Source: Gemmatales bacterium (GTDB lineage: Bacteria; Planctomycetota; Planctomycetia; Gemmatales; HRBIN36). Taken from it: 64,000 nucleotides of DNA. This document shows positions 38,162-48,229 of this stretch, in pieces. A model generated the notes under the pieces. It did not search any database. It had not been told where the DNA came from and saw nothing but the letters and a program-made list of their open reading frames with translations. The stretch lies in assembly GCA_025060195.1 (NCBI GenBank), contig JANXCQ010000021.1, positions 17,126-81,125 on the forward strand. The letters are read 5' to 3'. The translations under genes were made by a program, and so were the position numbers. Every line of letters starts with the position of its first letter. Within the stretch, counting starts at the first letter, position 1.

Positions 38162-39280
38162 CTAAGTAGCGACCGAAGTTGCGGCGACCGAGAGCGAGTC
38201 GCTGCCATTAGAAGCAAGCGACTGCGCTGGCAAGCCGAGCATAGGCATGTCCACGTCGTAGGGGGGACGTTCCAATGCGGCTTTTATGATGAGCTTCAAC
38301 AGTTCGGGGAAGGAAATGCCCGCACGTTCCGCCTGACGGGCAATGCCGATGCCTTCATCTAAACACGGATTACAATTGACATCTAAGACGTGGGGCCGGC
38401 CACTTTCGTCCAGGCGCACGTCCACGCGTCCATAGCCCCAACCGCCAACAGAGCGAAACGCTCTCACGGCCATCTGATTGATTTCCTGGAGCAGCGCAGG
38501 CTCTACTTCAGCGGGACAAATCACGGAGGTACGCTGATACTCCTCAGTGTTTTCGAGCCACTTTGCCGCATATGACATGATAGGCGGAATAGTTGGTGGT
38601 AAACGGGAGTAATCCACTTCCGCTAAGGGAAGCACGCGTAGTCGCTGACCACCAACTAACGCGACATTAAATTCTCGTCCCGTCAAAAAGCGTTGCACTA
38701 AGGCAGGTTGGTTGAATTCGCGGAGGATGTAACTAACCTGCTGGCGCAGTTGCGTCTTGTTATACACCACCGAGTTGCGCCCCAGACCAATGCCGGCGTG
38801 TTCTTGGCTGGGCTGAACAATCAGAGGAAACTGCCACTTATGTTCGCGGACCGCCTTCACTGTCTCCAATAGCGCGGTGTTGGGTGGCACGGGAATACCT
38901 ACGCCACTCAACAGGCAAGCGGTCATATACTTGAACCGACACAACCCTAAGGCTAACGCTGGCGAACCGGTCATGGGGAAGCCCATCATGCGTACCAATG
39001 CGGCCACACGCATTTCGTATTGAGCCCCGTGGACGACGTCGTCGTACTGGTTGAAAACCACATCCGGTCGCAGCCGTTTGAGCAGGCGCTGGAAGCGAAA
39101 TAGGTCATGGGCCAGCGCTACCACAGTCACCGTGTGGCCAATCCTGCGCAGCGTGCGCGCCAATCGACGTATCTGCGCTCGCAGGTCGCGCATGCTGGCG
39201 CGATCTTCCGGGAGATCTGGCGGCGCTACCCGCGCCGCGTTGTACACTAATGCTATGTGTAACCGCCTCATGCTCGACAT
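38162..39280 (-). CDS. ATP-grasp ligase, D-Ala-D-Ala ligase-like
   Basis: A 372-residue ATP-grasp enzyme. The N-terminal pre-ATP-grasp region starts RLHIALVYNA. The central domain has TGSPALALGLCRFKYMT, cited as the start of the ATP-grasp module, then IVQPSQEHAGIGLG for the nucleotide loop, LTGREFNVAL, and the magnesium-binding end RVDVRLDESGRPHVLDVNCNPCLD. This order is that of Ddl, but the gene is not in a mur cluster and the substrate may be another carboxylate-amine pair. It is divergent from the 778-residue protein gene. Confidence 0.85.
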   Translation of the reverse strand: MSSMRRLHIALVYNAARVAPPDLPEDRASMRDLRAQIRRLARTLRRIGHTVTVVALAHDLFRFQRLLKRLRPDVVFNQYDDVVHGAQYEMRVAALVRMMGFPMTGSPALALGLCRFKYMTACLLSGVGIPVPPNTALLETVKAVREHKWQFPLIVQPSQEHAGIGLGRNSVVYNKTQLRQQVSYILREFNQPALVQRFLTGREFNVALVGGQRLRVLPLAEVDYSRLPPTIPPIMSYAAKWLENTEEYQRTSVICPAEVEPALLQEINQMAVRAFRSVGGWGYGRVDVRLDESGRPHVLDVNCNPCLDEGIGIARQAERAGISFPELLKLIIKAALERPPYDVDMPMLGLPAQSLASNGSDSLSVAATSVAT

Positions 39281-39400
39281 TTTTCCGTCGTGAGATTACC
39301 TGTTATTAATCGGCAACAAGAGAAAGTCTCTATCACTGAGCTCGTTTAGGAGTTTCAATAGGCGGTGTGTAGATCGTGCCTTCTTAGTTTCTTTGGCCAT

Positions 39401-39406
39401 TATAAT
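39401..39406 (+). promoter_or_regulatory. Possible -10 box
   Basis: TATAAT lies 45 bases upstream of the ATG at 39451 in the divergent intergenic region. No convincing -35 hexamer accompanies it. Confidence 0.28.
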
Positions 39407-39450
39407 TTAGCGTAGTGGCACCAAGCAGGCATCATTAGGCATTTTACGAC

Positions 39451-41787
39451 ATGAAGCGTGTCGCAGAATCTTGGCGCCGAATTGCAAAAGCCTGGTTGAT
39501 ACTGTGTTGGGGACTTGCATTCTTGCCTGACGCACATGGACAAGTACGCATTGAGGCAGTACACGTCGGCTTTGTGGATAAGTACACTGGCGTTAGTTAC
39601 GGACGTTTTGGACACTGGTTACCCGTTCGAGTGGTTGTGGCTAGTGGCGGCGTGGCGGAGTTCCAGGGCTACGTTACGGTTAGCATGCCCGACGCGGATG
39701 GCATCGTTCACGAAGCAAAGGCTGAGGAACTGATCCAACTCTCTCCAGCGAAACCGCGCCAGGCCGTTTGGGCGTACGTGCCCTGTGGACATGGGAAGTT
39801 GCGCGTTCAGGTGCGCGATGCGCAGGAGCGAACTGTCGCCAGCCTGACTCACCCAGACGATTTGGGGCAAACGCACTTATGGCACTTAATAAGGCCTGCA
39901 ATCTCGCACATCCTGGCTTTAGGGGACCCAGCGGGATTGCATGAAAACGCTGCTGCCCAGGAATCTGGTCCTGACCCCGGTTATCGGGTTTGCCATCTGG
40001 ACACACCACAGTATCTGCCTGAACGCTGGTTTGGTTACGACAGCGTTCAGGCGATTGTGCTAGCGACAGGTGGGTCAGCTGGCGAGCCGTGGTTGCAGGC
40101 TTTACGCGACCGCCCAGCTTTAGCTCAAGCGCTACGCCAATGGGTGCAACAGGGCGGACACTTAGTGGTGAGCGTGGCCGAGCGTGCGAATTGGCTTGCC
40201 CAAGCGGGACGATTTCCGTTGGCTGACATGTTACCTGGTGATTGGCCCCTAGGTCGACAAGTATATCCGGAATTACTAGTTGGCATACGAGAAGTGACCG
40301 CCACGAGGCATCGAGAACCGACTGCTTTGCCCACGCTCCGTACAGACTGGGCGGAATTCCGTAAGAAGCCCACGGCGACACAACGGGCTTTCGCAGCCGA
40401 CCCGCTTAAGCCCGCAGTATTGGTTTGGCCCTATGGTTTGGGTCAGGTGACGTTGCTCACCTGGGACACAAATGTCGGCCCATTCACGCGATGGAGTGGA
40501 CGAAAGGAGTTTTGGGAGTGGCTCCTAGAAACCGAGCCCCTGCCTGCCCGTCAAGCGTTTCGCACTACTCTGACCATGCAACGAGAGCCCGAGCCCCTGA
40601 CCCAGCTGATTCATCCCTTAGAACAATTTCAGACCGAGGAAATCCCTTTTTCTCACGCGGCCGGGTTCATGTTTTTGTATCTCCTCTTAGCTGGCCCGGT
40701 GGACTACCTCATTACTGTGCGGTGGTTACGACGGCCCGCGTGGGCCTGGCTGACTTTTCCCCTGATGGTGATGGCGGTTACACTGGCGGCATGGTTATCG
40801 GCTTGGGCGATCCACGGCGATCAGTTGGCTGTGCATGAATTGGTGGTCTATGACTTGGAACTGGAAGCGTCTTCGCGCGGAGCCACTAGAGTGGTACGCG
40901 GTAGTGCTTCTGCTTGGCTGGTGCTGAAGAGTCCCCAGCTAGCCGCTTATTCACTGGGCATTGGCAGTTCAGCATCCGATGCCACTGCGACGATCTCAAG
41001 CCAGCCCGCCAAATCTTTCCCCGCCTCTGTCCGTGAAGCTGTCCTTGGCTGGGCAGTGCGACCGGATGACGATGCATTGCAGCGCGGCCAACGCGAGAGC
41101 TTGGTGCAAGGTGCGGTGCGAATCGCACCGGGGCAGGGCCGACTGACTCATTTGCCCATGCAAGCATGGTCGGTCAAAACGTTGTTCGCCCGCTGGTTAT
41201 TGCACTGGGATGTGCCGCCCACCTTAGCTGAAGCCCGCTTGCGGGCACCTGACTTGAACACAATACGAGGTGAACTGGTCTGGCACGGCGCTTGGCCCTT
41301 GCTGGGAAGCGAACTTACCTTTGGCATCCGCGTCTGGCCTTTGGGAGACTTGCAACCTGGTCACAAAGTTCAGGTCCAACGAAACGATGTTGCCTTATTA
41401 GATCGGCAGCGTTTACAGAGTGCTCAGATAAGTCGCGTTGAGGCCGAGGTAGTCACACCAGCCACTGCAGTCGATCCAAATAAAAAGGGCTTCGATAGCC
41501 TAACGTTGGTCGAAACCTTACGTCGGCTCACTTTTCAACGGTTGTTTATGGCCAATCGCCGTCAGGCAGCGCAGCCTTATTTACCTTATCTCGATCAGAG
41601 CAAACGACTGCGCCAGGGACAAGCTGTACTTTCTGGCTATTTGCCTGTTGAGGAGATGCCTCTGAATCAACTATCGCACAGGCCCAGTCTTAGTTCTACC
41701 TTAGGCTTTTTGGAACCTGCATTGCCCGGCAAGCTCCGACGCTTGGTTTTCGTACGCTTGTATATTCCTCTAGCCGAACAAGACTAA
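39451..41787 (+). CDS. Large membrane-anchored protein with glutamine-amidotransferase-like region
   Basis: A 778-residue protein. A signal peptide covers about residues 1-30 (ending AHGQ). Residues 190-280 (AIVLATGGSAGE, then WVQQGGHLVVSV) resemble the class I glutamine-amidotransferase-like fold often seen in exported bacterial proteins, without a recognisable catalytic Cys-His-Glu. Two hydrophobic helices at about 405-460 (FMFLYLLLAGPVDYLI) anchor it, and the C-terminal 300 residues are beta-rich. The architecture matches planctomycete and other exported membrane proteins of unknown role. No operon partners. Confidence 0.68.
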   Translation: MKRVAESWRRIAKAWLILCWGLAFLPDAHGQVRIEAVHVGFVDKYTGVSYGRFGHWLPVRVVVASGGVAEFQGYVTVSMPDADGIVHEAKAEELIQLSPAKPRQAVWAYVPCGHGKLRVQVRDAQERTVASLTHPDDLGQTHLWHLIRPAISHILALGDPAGLHENAAAQESGPDPGYRVCHLDTPQYLPERWFGYDSVQAIVLATGGSAGEPWLQALRDRPALAQALRQWVQQGGHLVVSVAERANWLAQAGRFPLADMLPGDWPLGRQVYPELLVGIREVTATRHREPTALPTLRTDWAEFRKKPTATQRAFAADPLKPAVLVWPYGLGQVTLLTWDTNVGPFTRWSGRKEFWEWLLETEPLPARQAFRTTLTMQREPEPLTQLIHPLEQFQTEEIPFSHAAGFMFLYLLLAGPVDYLITVRWLRRPAWAWLTFPLMVMAVTLAAWLSAWAIHGDQLAVHELVVYDLELEASSRGATRVVRGSASAWLVLKSPQLAAYSLGIGSSASDATATISSQPAKSFPASVREAVLGWAVRPDDDALQRGQRESLVQGAVRIAPGQGRLTHLPMQAWSVKTLFARWLLHWDVPPTLAEARLRAPDLNTIRGELVWHGAWPLLGSELTFGIRVWPLGDLQPGHKVQVQRNDVALLDRQRLQSAQISRVEAEVVTPATAVDPNKKGFDSLTLVETLRRLTFQRLFMANRRQAAQPYLPYLDQSKRLRQGQAVLSGYLPVEEMPLNQLSHRPSLSSTLGFLEPALPGKLRRLVFVRLYIPLAEQD

Positions 41788-41872
41788 GCTATAAAAGTAA
41801 TCTGGCCTAAGTCATCCACATGCAATTATTGGGTTCAGCCAATCGCACGAAGGAACCCCTTAACTCAACCAA

Positions 41873-43759
41873 TCATTTGGGAAGTGGTTGACCGGGTATT
41901 CCGCCGCCCAATGAGGTTGCCAAGAATTGTAGAGCCTTGCTGATGGCTGGGTAGGATGCGGCAAGTGTAATCCGAGCCACTTCCTGTTCTGCAGCAATCT
42001 GCAAGGATTTTTGCAAATCTTGCACCAGTTCGGGGGCGAAGGCAGCAAGCTGCAGCAAAATAGGCTGAACATGGCTCTGGTAAAGCGTTTGTAGAAGCGA
42101 AGCGACCTGCTTAGCAGATTCCGCATCCGGGAACACTCCTTGCAGCTGTAACTCGATGGCTTTTGGGGTCATTTCGACTTTGAGGCACGCGTGTCGTATT
42201 TTTTCAAGTAAAGACAGGTAAAGTTGCACTTCGGCGGGTGGCGGGCCGAGAGCCTTCAGTACTTCGTTCAGCCGAATATCGCGAATTAGCACCGCCAAAT
42301 GTGCATTGCCCACCCGGTGTGCCAACGCTTCCCAAGCTGTTGGTACGCCCGAAGGCAAGCTGCCAAATAAGCCAGGCACCGTTTTGTGGAGCGCTTCCGT
42401 TCCCGCGATGACCACGTCGGGGGACATGAGACAAGCGAACCACTCGAACATTTGACCGTCCTTGCCAAACAACACAGTCCGTGTTCCGATTGTCTCCTCC
42501 CGCATTTCCGTGCTCTCAGATGCCAACAACATTCGCAGCTCTTGTTCGTTTATGGGCTTGTGAAGGCGAACGATCGCCGCGCCGGGGGTTCGTCTTAGGT
42601 CTAAGGAAAAGTCAGACCAATTTACTGAAACGCAGAGCATGGCTTCAGCGATGTTCTCGGGTTCGAACGGAAACGAGCGCACAGGATTGAGAGGGGTCGG
42701 AACCTTCTTACGTTGTTCCTGGACAAATTGCCGGAACATGGGATGTTGGCTCAGTTCTGCGACATTCAAGCAAAAGATGAAATTGGCCTCTGCGGGTACG
42801 TAGCGCCAACATTGCATTTCGGCTAAGGGGCGGGGTGGAGCCTCGCTGACAACTTGACCAACAAGGGCAAACCAATCTGTTACCGGAGGAGTCAACTCCG
42901 GCTTCCCCGCGGTGGAAGTAGGTTTACTTGCTGAGGTGTTCGTTCCGCCTGACAAATTACCAGTGATACCTGAACCCCCAGCCTGTGCTCTCGGCGATGT
43001 ATCAGATTGCCCCGCAGTCGGTTTCACGGTAGGCAGTCCCAGCATTTCCAAAACAGGATCAAGCCAACCCATGTACCAGGCTAAGCCGAGGCCGCCAGCC
43101 ATTAGCAGCAGTAATAACAGCAGTACAATCCAAATCCATCCGGATGACTTCTTCCGGGGCTCTTCGCCGCTTAGCTCCAAAACTTCAGGTTCCGCCTCAC
43201 TAGCCATCGTTGGCTCGGGTTCGACACCCGCTGTCTCAGCGTCCCGAGCCTCCGTAGGCGGGACTTCGTCAGACGGTCCGACAAGCTCAGAGGGAAGTGG
43301 CGGAGCTCCAGCTTCCTCCTCAGGAGGCAGGTCAGTCCAATCGCGCGGCACGGTACTTTGGCGACTTTGGGGCGAAGATGTCGCTGGACCGAGTTCCTCC
43401 TCCCAAGGCTCTGGCTCTGCCTGGGCGCGCGGGGGTGCAGGAGTTGGTGACTGAGCGGGCGCTTGAGGTGTGGGGGATCGCGCCGGTGCTGACGCGCTCG
43501 ATGGTTCTGAATCCGCCGGGCCAAGTATACCTTCCATGTCCACCAAGGACACGCGGGGCGATTCGGCAGCGGCACTGCTAGCTGAGTCCGCACCCATACG
43601 AGGCGCCACGCTTGGTGTCACGTTGCCGCCTAAAAGATGGGCAGGAACTGGAAAGATTGCTTCGCAACGTGGACACTGGATCCGCTTGTCCGGAGTTAAG
43701 TCTGCTGTAGTCTTGAGAGGTGCGCCACAGCGGACACACTCAAACCGCGCCACTGGCAT
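41873..43759 (-). CDS. Zinc-ribbon protein with a single membrane helix
   Basis: A 628-residue protein. The N-terminus is a zinc ribbon with C8, C11, C29 and C32 in the pattern CxxC-x17-CxxC. Residues 45-200 are rich in Pro, Ser, Ala and Glu and probably disordered. A membrane helix follows at about 208-235 (WIWIVLLLLLLLMAGG). The remaining part, from PVTDWFALVGQ, is an extracytoplasmic domain of mixed helix and strand with no recognised motif. This order is common in planctomycetes. ATG at 43759 follows GGGAG. Function unknown. Confidence 0.72.
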   Translation of the reverse strand: MPVARFECVRCGAPLKTTADLTPDKRIQCPRCEAIFPVPAHLLGGNVTPSVAPRMGADSASSAAAESPRVSLVDMEGILGPADSEPSSASAPARSPTPQAPAQSPTPAPPRAQAEPEPWEEELGPATSSPQSRQSTVPRDWTDLPPEEEAGAPPLPSELVGPSDEVPPTEARDAETAGVEPEPTMASEAEPEVLELSGEEPRKKSSGWIWIVLLLLLLLMAGGLGLAWYMGWLDPVLEMLGLPTVKPTAGQSDTSPRAQAGGSGITGNLSGGTNTSASKPTSTAGKPELTPPVTDWFALVGQVVSEAPPRPLAEMQCWRYVPAEANFIFCLNVAELSQHPMFRQFVQEQRKKVPTPLNPVRSFPFEPENIAEAMLCVSVNWSDFSLDLRRTPGAAIVRLHKPINEQELRMLLASESTEMREETIGTRTVLFGKDGQMFEWFACLMSPDVVIAGTEALHKTVPGLFGSLPSGVPTAWEALAHRVGNAHLAVLIRDIRLNEVLKALGPPPAEVQLYLSLLEKIRHACLKVEMTPKAIELQLQGVFPDAESAKQVASLLQTLYQSHVQPILLQLAAFAPELVQDLQKSLQIAAEQEVARITLAASYPAISKALQFLATSLGGGIPGQPLPK

Positions 43760-43911
43760 GAGATTTCTCCCGTTATGCGATCATTCCCCGCTTTCTACCC
43801 GGCTGAGCCGACTTCGCTTCGCTATCAATTTAGTCCTCAGTTTGCGAGATCGCAAGCGTCGAGCGGACTTAGCCAACCAACTCGATTTCCTGTTATCTTA
43901 CTTTACATACC

Positions 43912-43920
43912 TGGTATAAT
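43912..43920 (+). promoter_or_regulatory. Extended -10 promoter of the SDR39U1 gene
   Basis: TGGTATAAT matches the extended -10 element TGnTATAAT, 40 bases before the chosen start at 43961. No strong -35 box is seen, which is normal for this promoter type. Confidence 0.5.
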
Positions 43921-43960
43921 GAGCATCCATCGCAGCACTACAGCCGCAGGAGTAAGCAAA

Positions 43961-44869
43961 ATGGCGAGGATACTCGTCAGTGGGTCTTCGGGTTTGATAG
44001 GTTCGACGCTGGTACCCAAATTTCAAGAGGCGGGCCATGAGGTCGTCCGTTTGGTACGCCGCCCTGCTCAAACGCCTAACGAAATCTTTTGGAATCCCGA
44101 CTCGGGTGAGATTGATCGTGCAGCCCTAGAGGGATTTGACGCCGTGATTCACCTTGCCGGTTATGGTATCGCCGAGCGGCGTTGGAACGATGAGATTAAG
44201 GCCTTGATCCGTAATAGTCGTGTACAAAGCACCAAGTTGCTCACGGAAACCCTTGCAAGCCTGTCAGTTAAGCCACGAGTGCTAGTGTCGGCATCGGCAG
44301 TCGGCTACTATGGCGACCGCGGCACGGAAGAACTTAGTGAAGAAAGCCCGCCGGGGAATGATTTCCTGGCTCAGGTATGCCGGGAATGGGAAGCGGCTAC
44401 CCAACCTGCGATGCAAGCAGGGATTCGCGTGGTTTGCTGCCGACTGGGCGTGGTACTCAGCGACCGCGGGGGGGCCTTAGCTAAGATGCGAATGCCGTTT
44501 CTCCTCGGTCTGGGAGGACGCATCGGAAAAGGGCAACAATATTGGAGCTGGATTCACATCAGCGACGCCGTGCAGGCTTTCATGTTTGTGCTCGAACAGG
44601 AAACTCTCGCAGGGGCCGTCAACTTCACCTCGCCTAACCCGGTCACCAATGCTGAGTTCACCCGCACGTTAGGGCGGGTGCTACGCCGACCCACGATCTT
44701 TCCCATGCCCGCATTCGCTGCCCGGCTCATATTTGGCGAGATGGCCGACGCTCTCTTTCTCAGCAGCGCTCGCGTTGTGCCCAAAAAACTTACCCAAGCA
44801 GGATTTTCATTTGAATATGCAGAACTAGAGTCAGCTCTTCGTCATCTATTGCAACGGCCGGCTGGTTAG
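43961..44869 (+). CDS. TIGR01777-type epimerase (SDR39U1 family)
   Basis: A 302-residue atypical short-chain dehydrogenase. It starts MARILVSGSSGLIGS, the NADP-binding glycine loop, then DAVIHLAGYGIAERRW, VLVSASAVGYYGDRG with the family YYG motif, and ending in a DUF1731 C-terminal domain (NFTSPNPVTNAEF, FPMPAFAARLIFGEM). Family members reduce or epimerise unknown sugars; E. coli YfcH is an example. ATG at 43961 follows AGGAG; the earlier in-frame ATG at 43919 lies within the -10 box. Confidence 0.92.
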   Translation: MARILVSGSSGLIGSTLVPKFQEAGHEVVRLVRRPAQTPNEIFWNPDSGEIDRAALEGFDAVIHLAGYGIAERRWNDEIKALIRNSRVQSTKLLTETLASLSVKPRVLVSASAVGYYGDRGTEELSEESPPGNDFLAQVCREWEAATQPAMQAGIRVVCCRLGVVLSDRGGALAKMRMPFLLGLGGRIGKGQQYWSWIHISDAVQAFMFVLEQETLAGAVNFTSPNPVTNAEFTRTLGRVLRRPTIFPMPAFAARLIFGEMADALFLSSARVVPKKLTQAGFSFEYAELESALRHLLQRPAG

Positions 44870-45067
44870 TGCCTGGAAGTTGGCGCAGGGTTTGCAACAG
44901 TATCGTCTGATGCCGATGTCTCAACCTATGCTGGGGCCTGCTGTTGTCAAGGCTATGTCAGTTGTCACTGAGCTTTCCTATAATCCTTACTGTATCGCCT
45001 TAGGGTGTGGGGGAGGGAGAAGCGAGTAACGTGCAGCCAGCGTGAACAGCATCTCTCCCAGGAACTC

Positions 45068-46495
45068 ATGAACCGACAGGAATTCTTCTATCATTTACGC
45101 CGGAGCCAACTCCTTTCGGAAGAGCAGATTCGTGCCCTGGAAAATCGTTTACGCGATGACGACCCTGTACTGGTGGCCCAAACTATTGTTGCGGAGGGTT
45201 TACTCACTGCCTTTCAAGCCGAACAAATTCTTCTAGGGCGGTCGAAAGGTTTTTGGCTGGGGCCTTACCGCATCCTCGACCGCCTCGGGCAAGGTGCGAC
45301 GGGCACAGTTTTTAAGGCCGTTCACACCGGCATGGGACGCATCGTCGCACTTAAGGTAATCAAACTCAAGAATGTTCGAGACAGGCAACGGCTGTTGCAG
45401 TTCGAACGAGAGATCCGTGTGTTAGCACAATTGCAGCATCCCAACATCGTTATGGCCTATGATGCGAACCGCGGTCGGGGCGTGCATTTTCTAGCGATGG
45501 AATATGTGCCGGGTAAGACCTTACAACAGTTGGTCGAAGAGAAAGGTCCGTTGCCGGTCGGCTTGGCCGCGGATCTGCTTCGTCAGGCAGCTTCAGCTCT
45601 CGATTATGCCCACGAGCGTGGTCTAGTACATCGCGATATCAAGCCCTCCAATTTGCTCATCACTCGCGGTCGTTCGGGGAAATCGTCAGGAACCTCGTCC
45701 TCCTGGCGTAAGGGTGGGGATTACGTCTTAAAAATCCTAGACTTCGGCTTAGCGCATTTGCGCGACGGTCGGGTCTCTCGGTGGGTGGAACATGTTATTC
45801 GCCAGAGCCGGGCAGGACATATTTACGGCACGGCTGATTTTATGTCACCCGAACAAGGTCGGGACTTTCACCAAGTTGACATACGGTCTGACCTGTATAG
45901 CCTCGGTTGTACGTTTTACTACGGTTTGACTGGGCAAGTACCCTTCCCAGGAGACACCGCTATGGAAAAACTGGTCAAACATCTCACAGAAGAACCTCGG
46001 CCCATCCGGGAACTGCGTCCGGAAGTTCCCGACCCACTAGCACACATTATCCATCGTCTCATGGCCAAAGCGCCAGAAGAGAGATTTCAAACCCCGTCCG
46101 AACTTTTGATCGCATTAGAACAACTAGGCACGCCTAGTCCGCGGAGTTACTCCAATATTGAGACCGCAATTGTCCCTTCCCGCGCCACGCTAAGCGATCC
46201 TGAACTGGGCAGTGGTTGGCTCATCGTTGCCTCAGATTCCCCCGTGGCCTCATCCTCAATACTGAGCCCCTGTTTGGCGCCATCAATTAGCGACTCTAAA
46301 ATCAGCTCTCAGCCGATTAGCGCCGCAAAGACCTCGCTTTGCGTGGCCTATACCTCTAGGCTCCAAGATCTGCCTGCGAACCAGTTGGCGCCGTCATCAC
46401 GACGGCTTTGGTTAGAGAGGTGCGTTTTCCTGGTTATGGGTTTGTTTCTAGGCGTGTTATTGGCCGCAAGTTGGTTTCTTTTCTGGGCACGATAA
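45068..46495 (+). CDS. Membrane-anchored serine/threonine protein kinase
   Basis: A 475-residue Hanks-type kinase. The N-terminal 60 residues (FFYHLRRSQLLSEEQ, GLLTAFQAEQILLGR) resemble the equivalent module of the kinase at 20499. Catalytic features are glycine loop LGQGATGTV, Lys96, HRD at 188-190 and a normal DFG at 225-227, with SPEQ after it. A Ser/Lys-rich loop of about 15 residues sits between HRD and DFG. A C-terminal helix (VFLVMGLFLGVLLAA) anchors the protein. ATG at 45068 has AGGA upstream; the longer in-frame reading from 45005 is rejected. Confidence 0.94.
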   Translation: MNRQEFFYHLRRSQLLSEEQIRALENRLRDDDPVLVAQTIVAEGLLTAFQAEQILLGRSKGFWLGPYRILDRLGQGATGTVFKAVHTGMGRIVALKVIKLKNVRDRQRLLQFEREIRVLAQLQHPNIVMAYDANRGRGVHFLAMEYVPGKTLQQLVEEKGPLPVGLAADLLRQAASALDYAHERGLVHRDIKPSNLLITRGRSGKSSGTSSSWRKGGDYVLKILDFGLAHLRDGRVSRWVEHVIRQSRAGHIYGTADFMSPEQGRDFHQVDIRSDLYSLGCTFYYGLTGQVPFPGDTAMEKLVKHLTEEPRPIRELRPEVPDPLAHIIHRLMAKAPEERFQTPSELLIALEQLGTPSPRSYSNIETAIVPSRATLSDPELGSGWLIVASDSPVASSSILSPCLAPSISDSKISSQPISAAKTSLCVAYTSRLQDLPANQLAPSSRRLWLERCVFLVMGLFLGVLLAASWFLFWAR

Positions 46496-46695
46496 CCTAA
46501 GAAGCCAACTTCCGCGTTATATAAACCTCGCACCCACGTCCCAATCGATTGAAAAGGTCTAGCCTATTCGGCGTATCAAATATTCTCAAATGGCTGTAGG
46601 CAAATTTCTCGGCAATTGGTAAATTGCTATCGTCAGTATCTAGCGTACCAGGGCCAGAAAAGTTACGAGATATGAAGCCAAGATTGGAGCACATT

Positions 46696-47448
46696 ATGAC
46701 TCAAACGGAAACTGGTACATTAAAACGGCGGCGATTATGGTCGAGGTTTAATCGCTGGCTGGAGTCGAAACTGCTCGAGCGTGTAGACCCTGTCCGATAT
46801 AACCAGCTGGTGCGTGCGACTTACGATGGCCCGGCCGGTTGGTTCACGCTTATCACTGGCTATCTCACGGGCCATGAACCGCTGGCTAAACGCCTCATTG
46901 GTCCTAGAGGCTTTGACATTCGCGGGTGTAAGTGGATTCTCGACGCCGGTACAGGTAATGGCCGATATTTACGCATCCTGCTGCGACGTGCTGACCCCGA
47001 TGCGGTGGTCGTAGGATGCGACCTGTCCTTGGGAATGCTCCGTCGGGCGCGGAAACGCCTGAAAGATTGTCCCGTTCTACTCGCGCAAGCTGATGTCAAC
47101 CGCTTGCCTTATCCGGACGAGTGTTTCGACGCCATCGTTTTTGGTTGGGTCTTGGAACATCTGCCTAATCCGCTACAAGGGTTGCGCGAACTGGCCCGGG
47201 TGTTGCGCCCCGAGGGGAAAATTCTCCTCATGACCACCGAGGACAATACCCTCGGCGCCATTACGAGTCGCGTTTACCATTGCCGCGCGACCAACCGCCG
47301 CCAGCTGCGCGAGTGGTGCCGTCAAGCGGGCCTAATCTGGTATCGGGAATTATGGTGGTCGCGACTGCATCGCGCCCTCAAGCTGGGCGGTATTCTCGTC
47401 GAGCTGAGGCGCGCTCCACGCCAACAAGGAGCCAAGCATGAGTCCTGA
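46696..47448 (+). CDS. Class I SAM-dependent methyltransferase
   Basis: A 250-residue methyltransferase. SAM-binding motif I is ILDAGTGNGRYLRILL, followed by VVVGCDLSLGML (motif II), ADVNRLPYPDECFDAIVFGWVLEHL, and the loop LARVLRPEGKILLM. This is the UbiE/MenG-like layout, but the acceptor is unknown. ATG at 46696 follows GGAG; ATG at 46672 is possible. The stop overlaps the start of the next methyltransferase gene by 11 bases, so the two are translated together. Confidence 0.85.
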   Translation: MTQTETGTLKRRRLWSRFNRWLESKLLERVDPVRYNQLVRATYDGPAGWFTLITGYLTGHEPLAKRLIGPRGFDIRGCKWILDAGTGNGRYLRILLRRADPDAVVVGCDLSLGMLRRARKRLKDCPVLLAQADVNRLPYPDECFDAIVFGWVLEHLPNPLQGLRELARVLRPEGKILLMTTEDNTLGAITSRVYHCRATNRRQLREWCRQAGLIWYRELWWSRLHRALKLGGILVELRRAPRQQGAKHES

Positions 47449-48229
47449 TTTGGCCCGCGCCTGGAGTCAATGCGCCGACGAATACGAGGAGCATTTCATT
47501 GACCCGTACGCCCCAGACGTCCACAATCCCTTATGGCGTGTACTAGAACGGATTCCGTCGAAGATGCAAAAAACCGTCGGCGATCTAGGTTGCGGAACGG
47601 GGCCGCTTCTGCCCTATTTAGCCGCCCAGTTTGGACAAGTAATAGCTGTGGACTTCGCAGAAGGAATGTTGCAACGCGCACGCGAAAGGTGTCGTGATAT
47701 ATCCAACGTGCAATTTCATTGCCTGCGCTTACAGGACCTAGGACCGCTTCATGGTCAGCTAGATGTCGCCGTCGCCATAAACAGTCTCGGCTTACCTAAC
47801 CCTGCCGACATAGATCGAGCCCTTAGGCAAATTTACCAATGTCTGCGACCCGGCGGCTGGTTTATGGGCATTGTACCTGCCATGGACGCGATTCACTATC
47901 TGACCATGCTGCTCGTTGACCGAGCTTTACAACGCGGTCTGCCGCTGGACGCCGCCCGGAAAAATGCTGCCCACCACGCGAGTCACGACGAATACGATTT
48001 CGCCTTCAGCCAGTTCTCTTACCGGGGGACGGAGCAGCATTTCTGGTTCGGCTTTGAGGTACCTTATCGGTTGCGACGGGCAGGTTTCGTACGCATCCGC
48101 TGGTCAAAGGTGTACATCCCCTGGCCCCAAGTCATCAAGTTGAAAGACTTAGCCCGGTTTCCGCCCAGTTGGGACTGGTTTTTTCTTGCCCGCCGCCCAC
48201 CTACACTGAAGCGCAGTCTGCGAAGCTAA
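47438..48229 (+). CDS. Class I SAM-dependent methyltransferase
   Basis: A 263-residue methyltransferase. Motif I is VGDLGCGTGPLLPYL, then VIAVDFAEGML, and a second domain with LRQIYQCLRPGGWFMGIVPA. It starts inside the end of the preceding methyltransferase gene. The pair could modify the same molecule in sequence, although their acceptors are unknown. Its stop shares CTAA with the stop of the decayed TOPRIM gene on the other strand. Confidence 0.85.
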   Translation: MSPDLARAWSQCADEYEEHFIDPYAPDVHNPLWRVLERIPSKMQKTVGDLGCGTGPLLPYLAAQFGQVIAVDFAEGMLQRARERCRDISNVQFHCLRLQDLGPLHGQLDVAVAINSLGLPNPADIDRALRQIYQCLRPGGWFMGIVPAMDAIHYLTMLLVDRALQRGLPLDAARKNAAHHASHDEYDFAFSQFSYRGTEQHFWFGFEVPYRLRRAGFVRIRWSKVYIPWPQVIKLKDLARFPPSWDWFFLARRPPTLKRSLRS

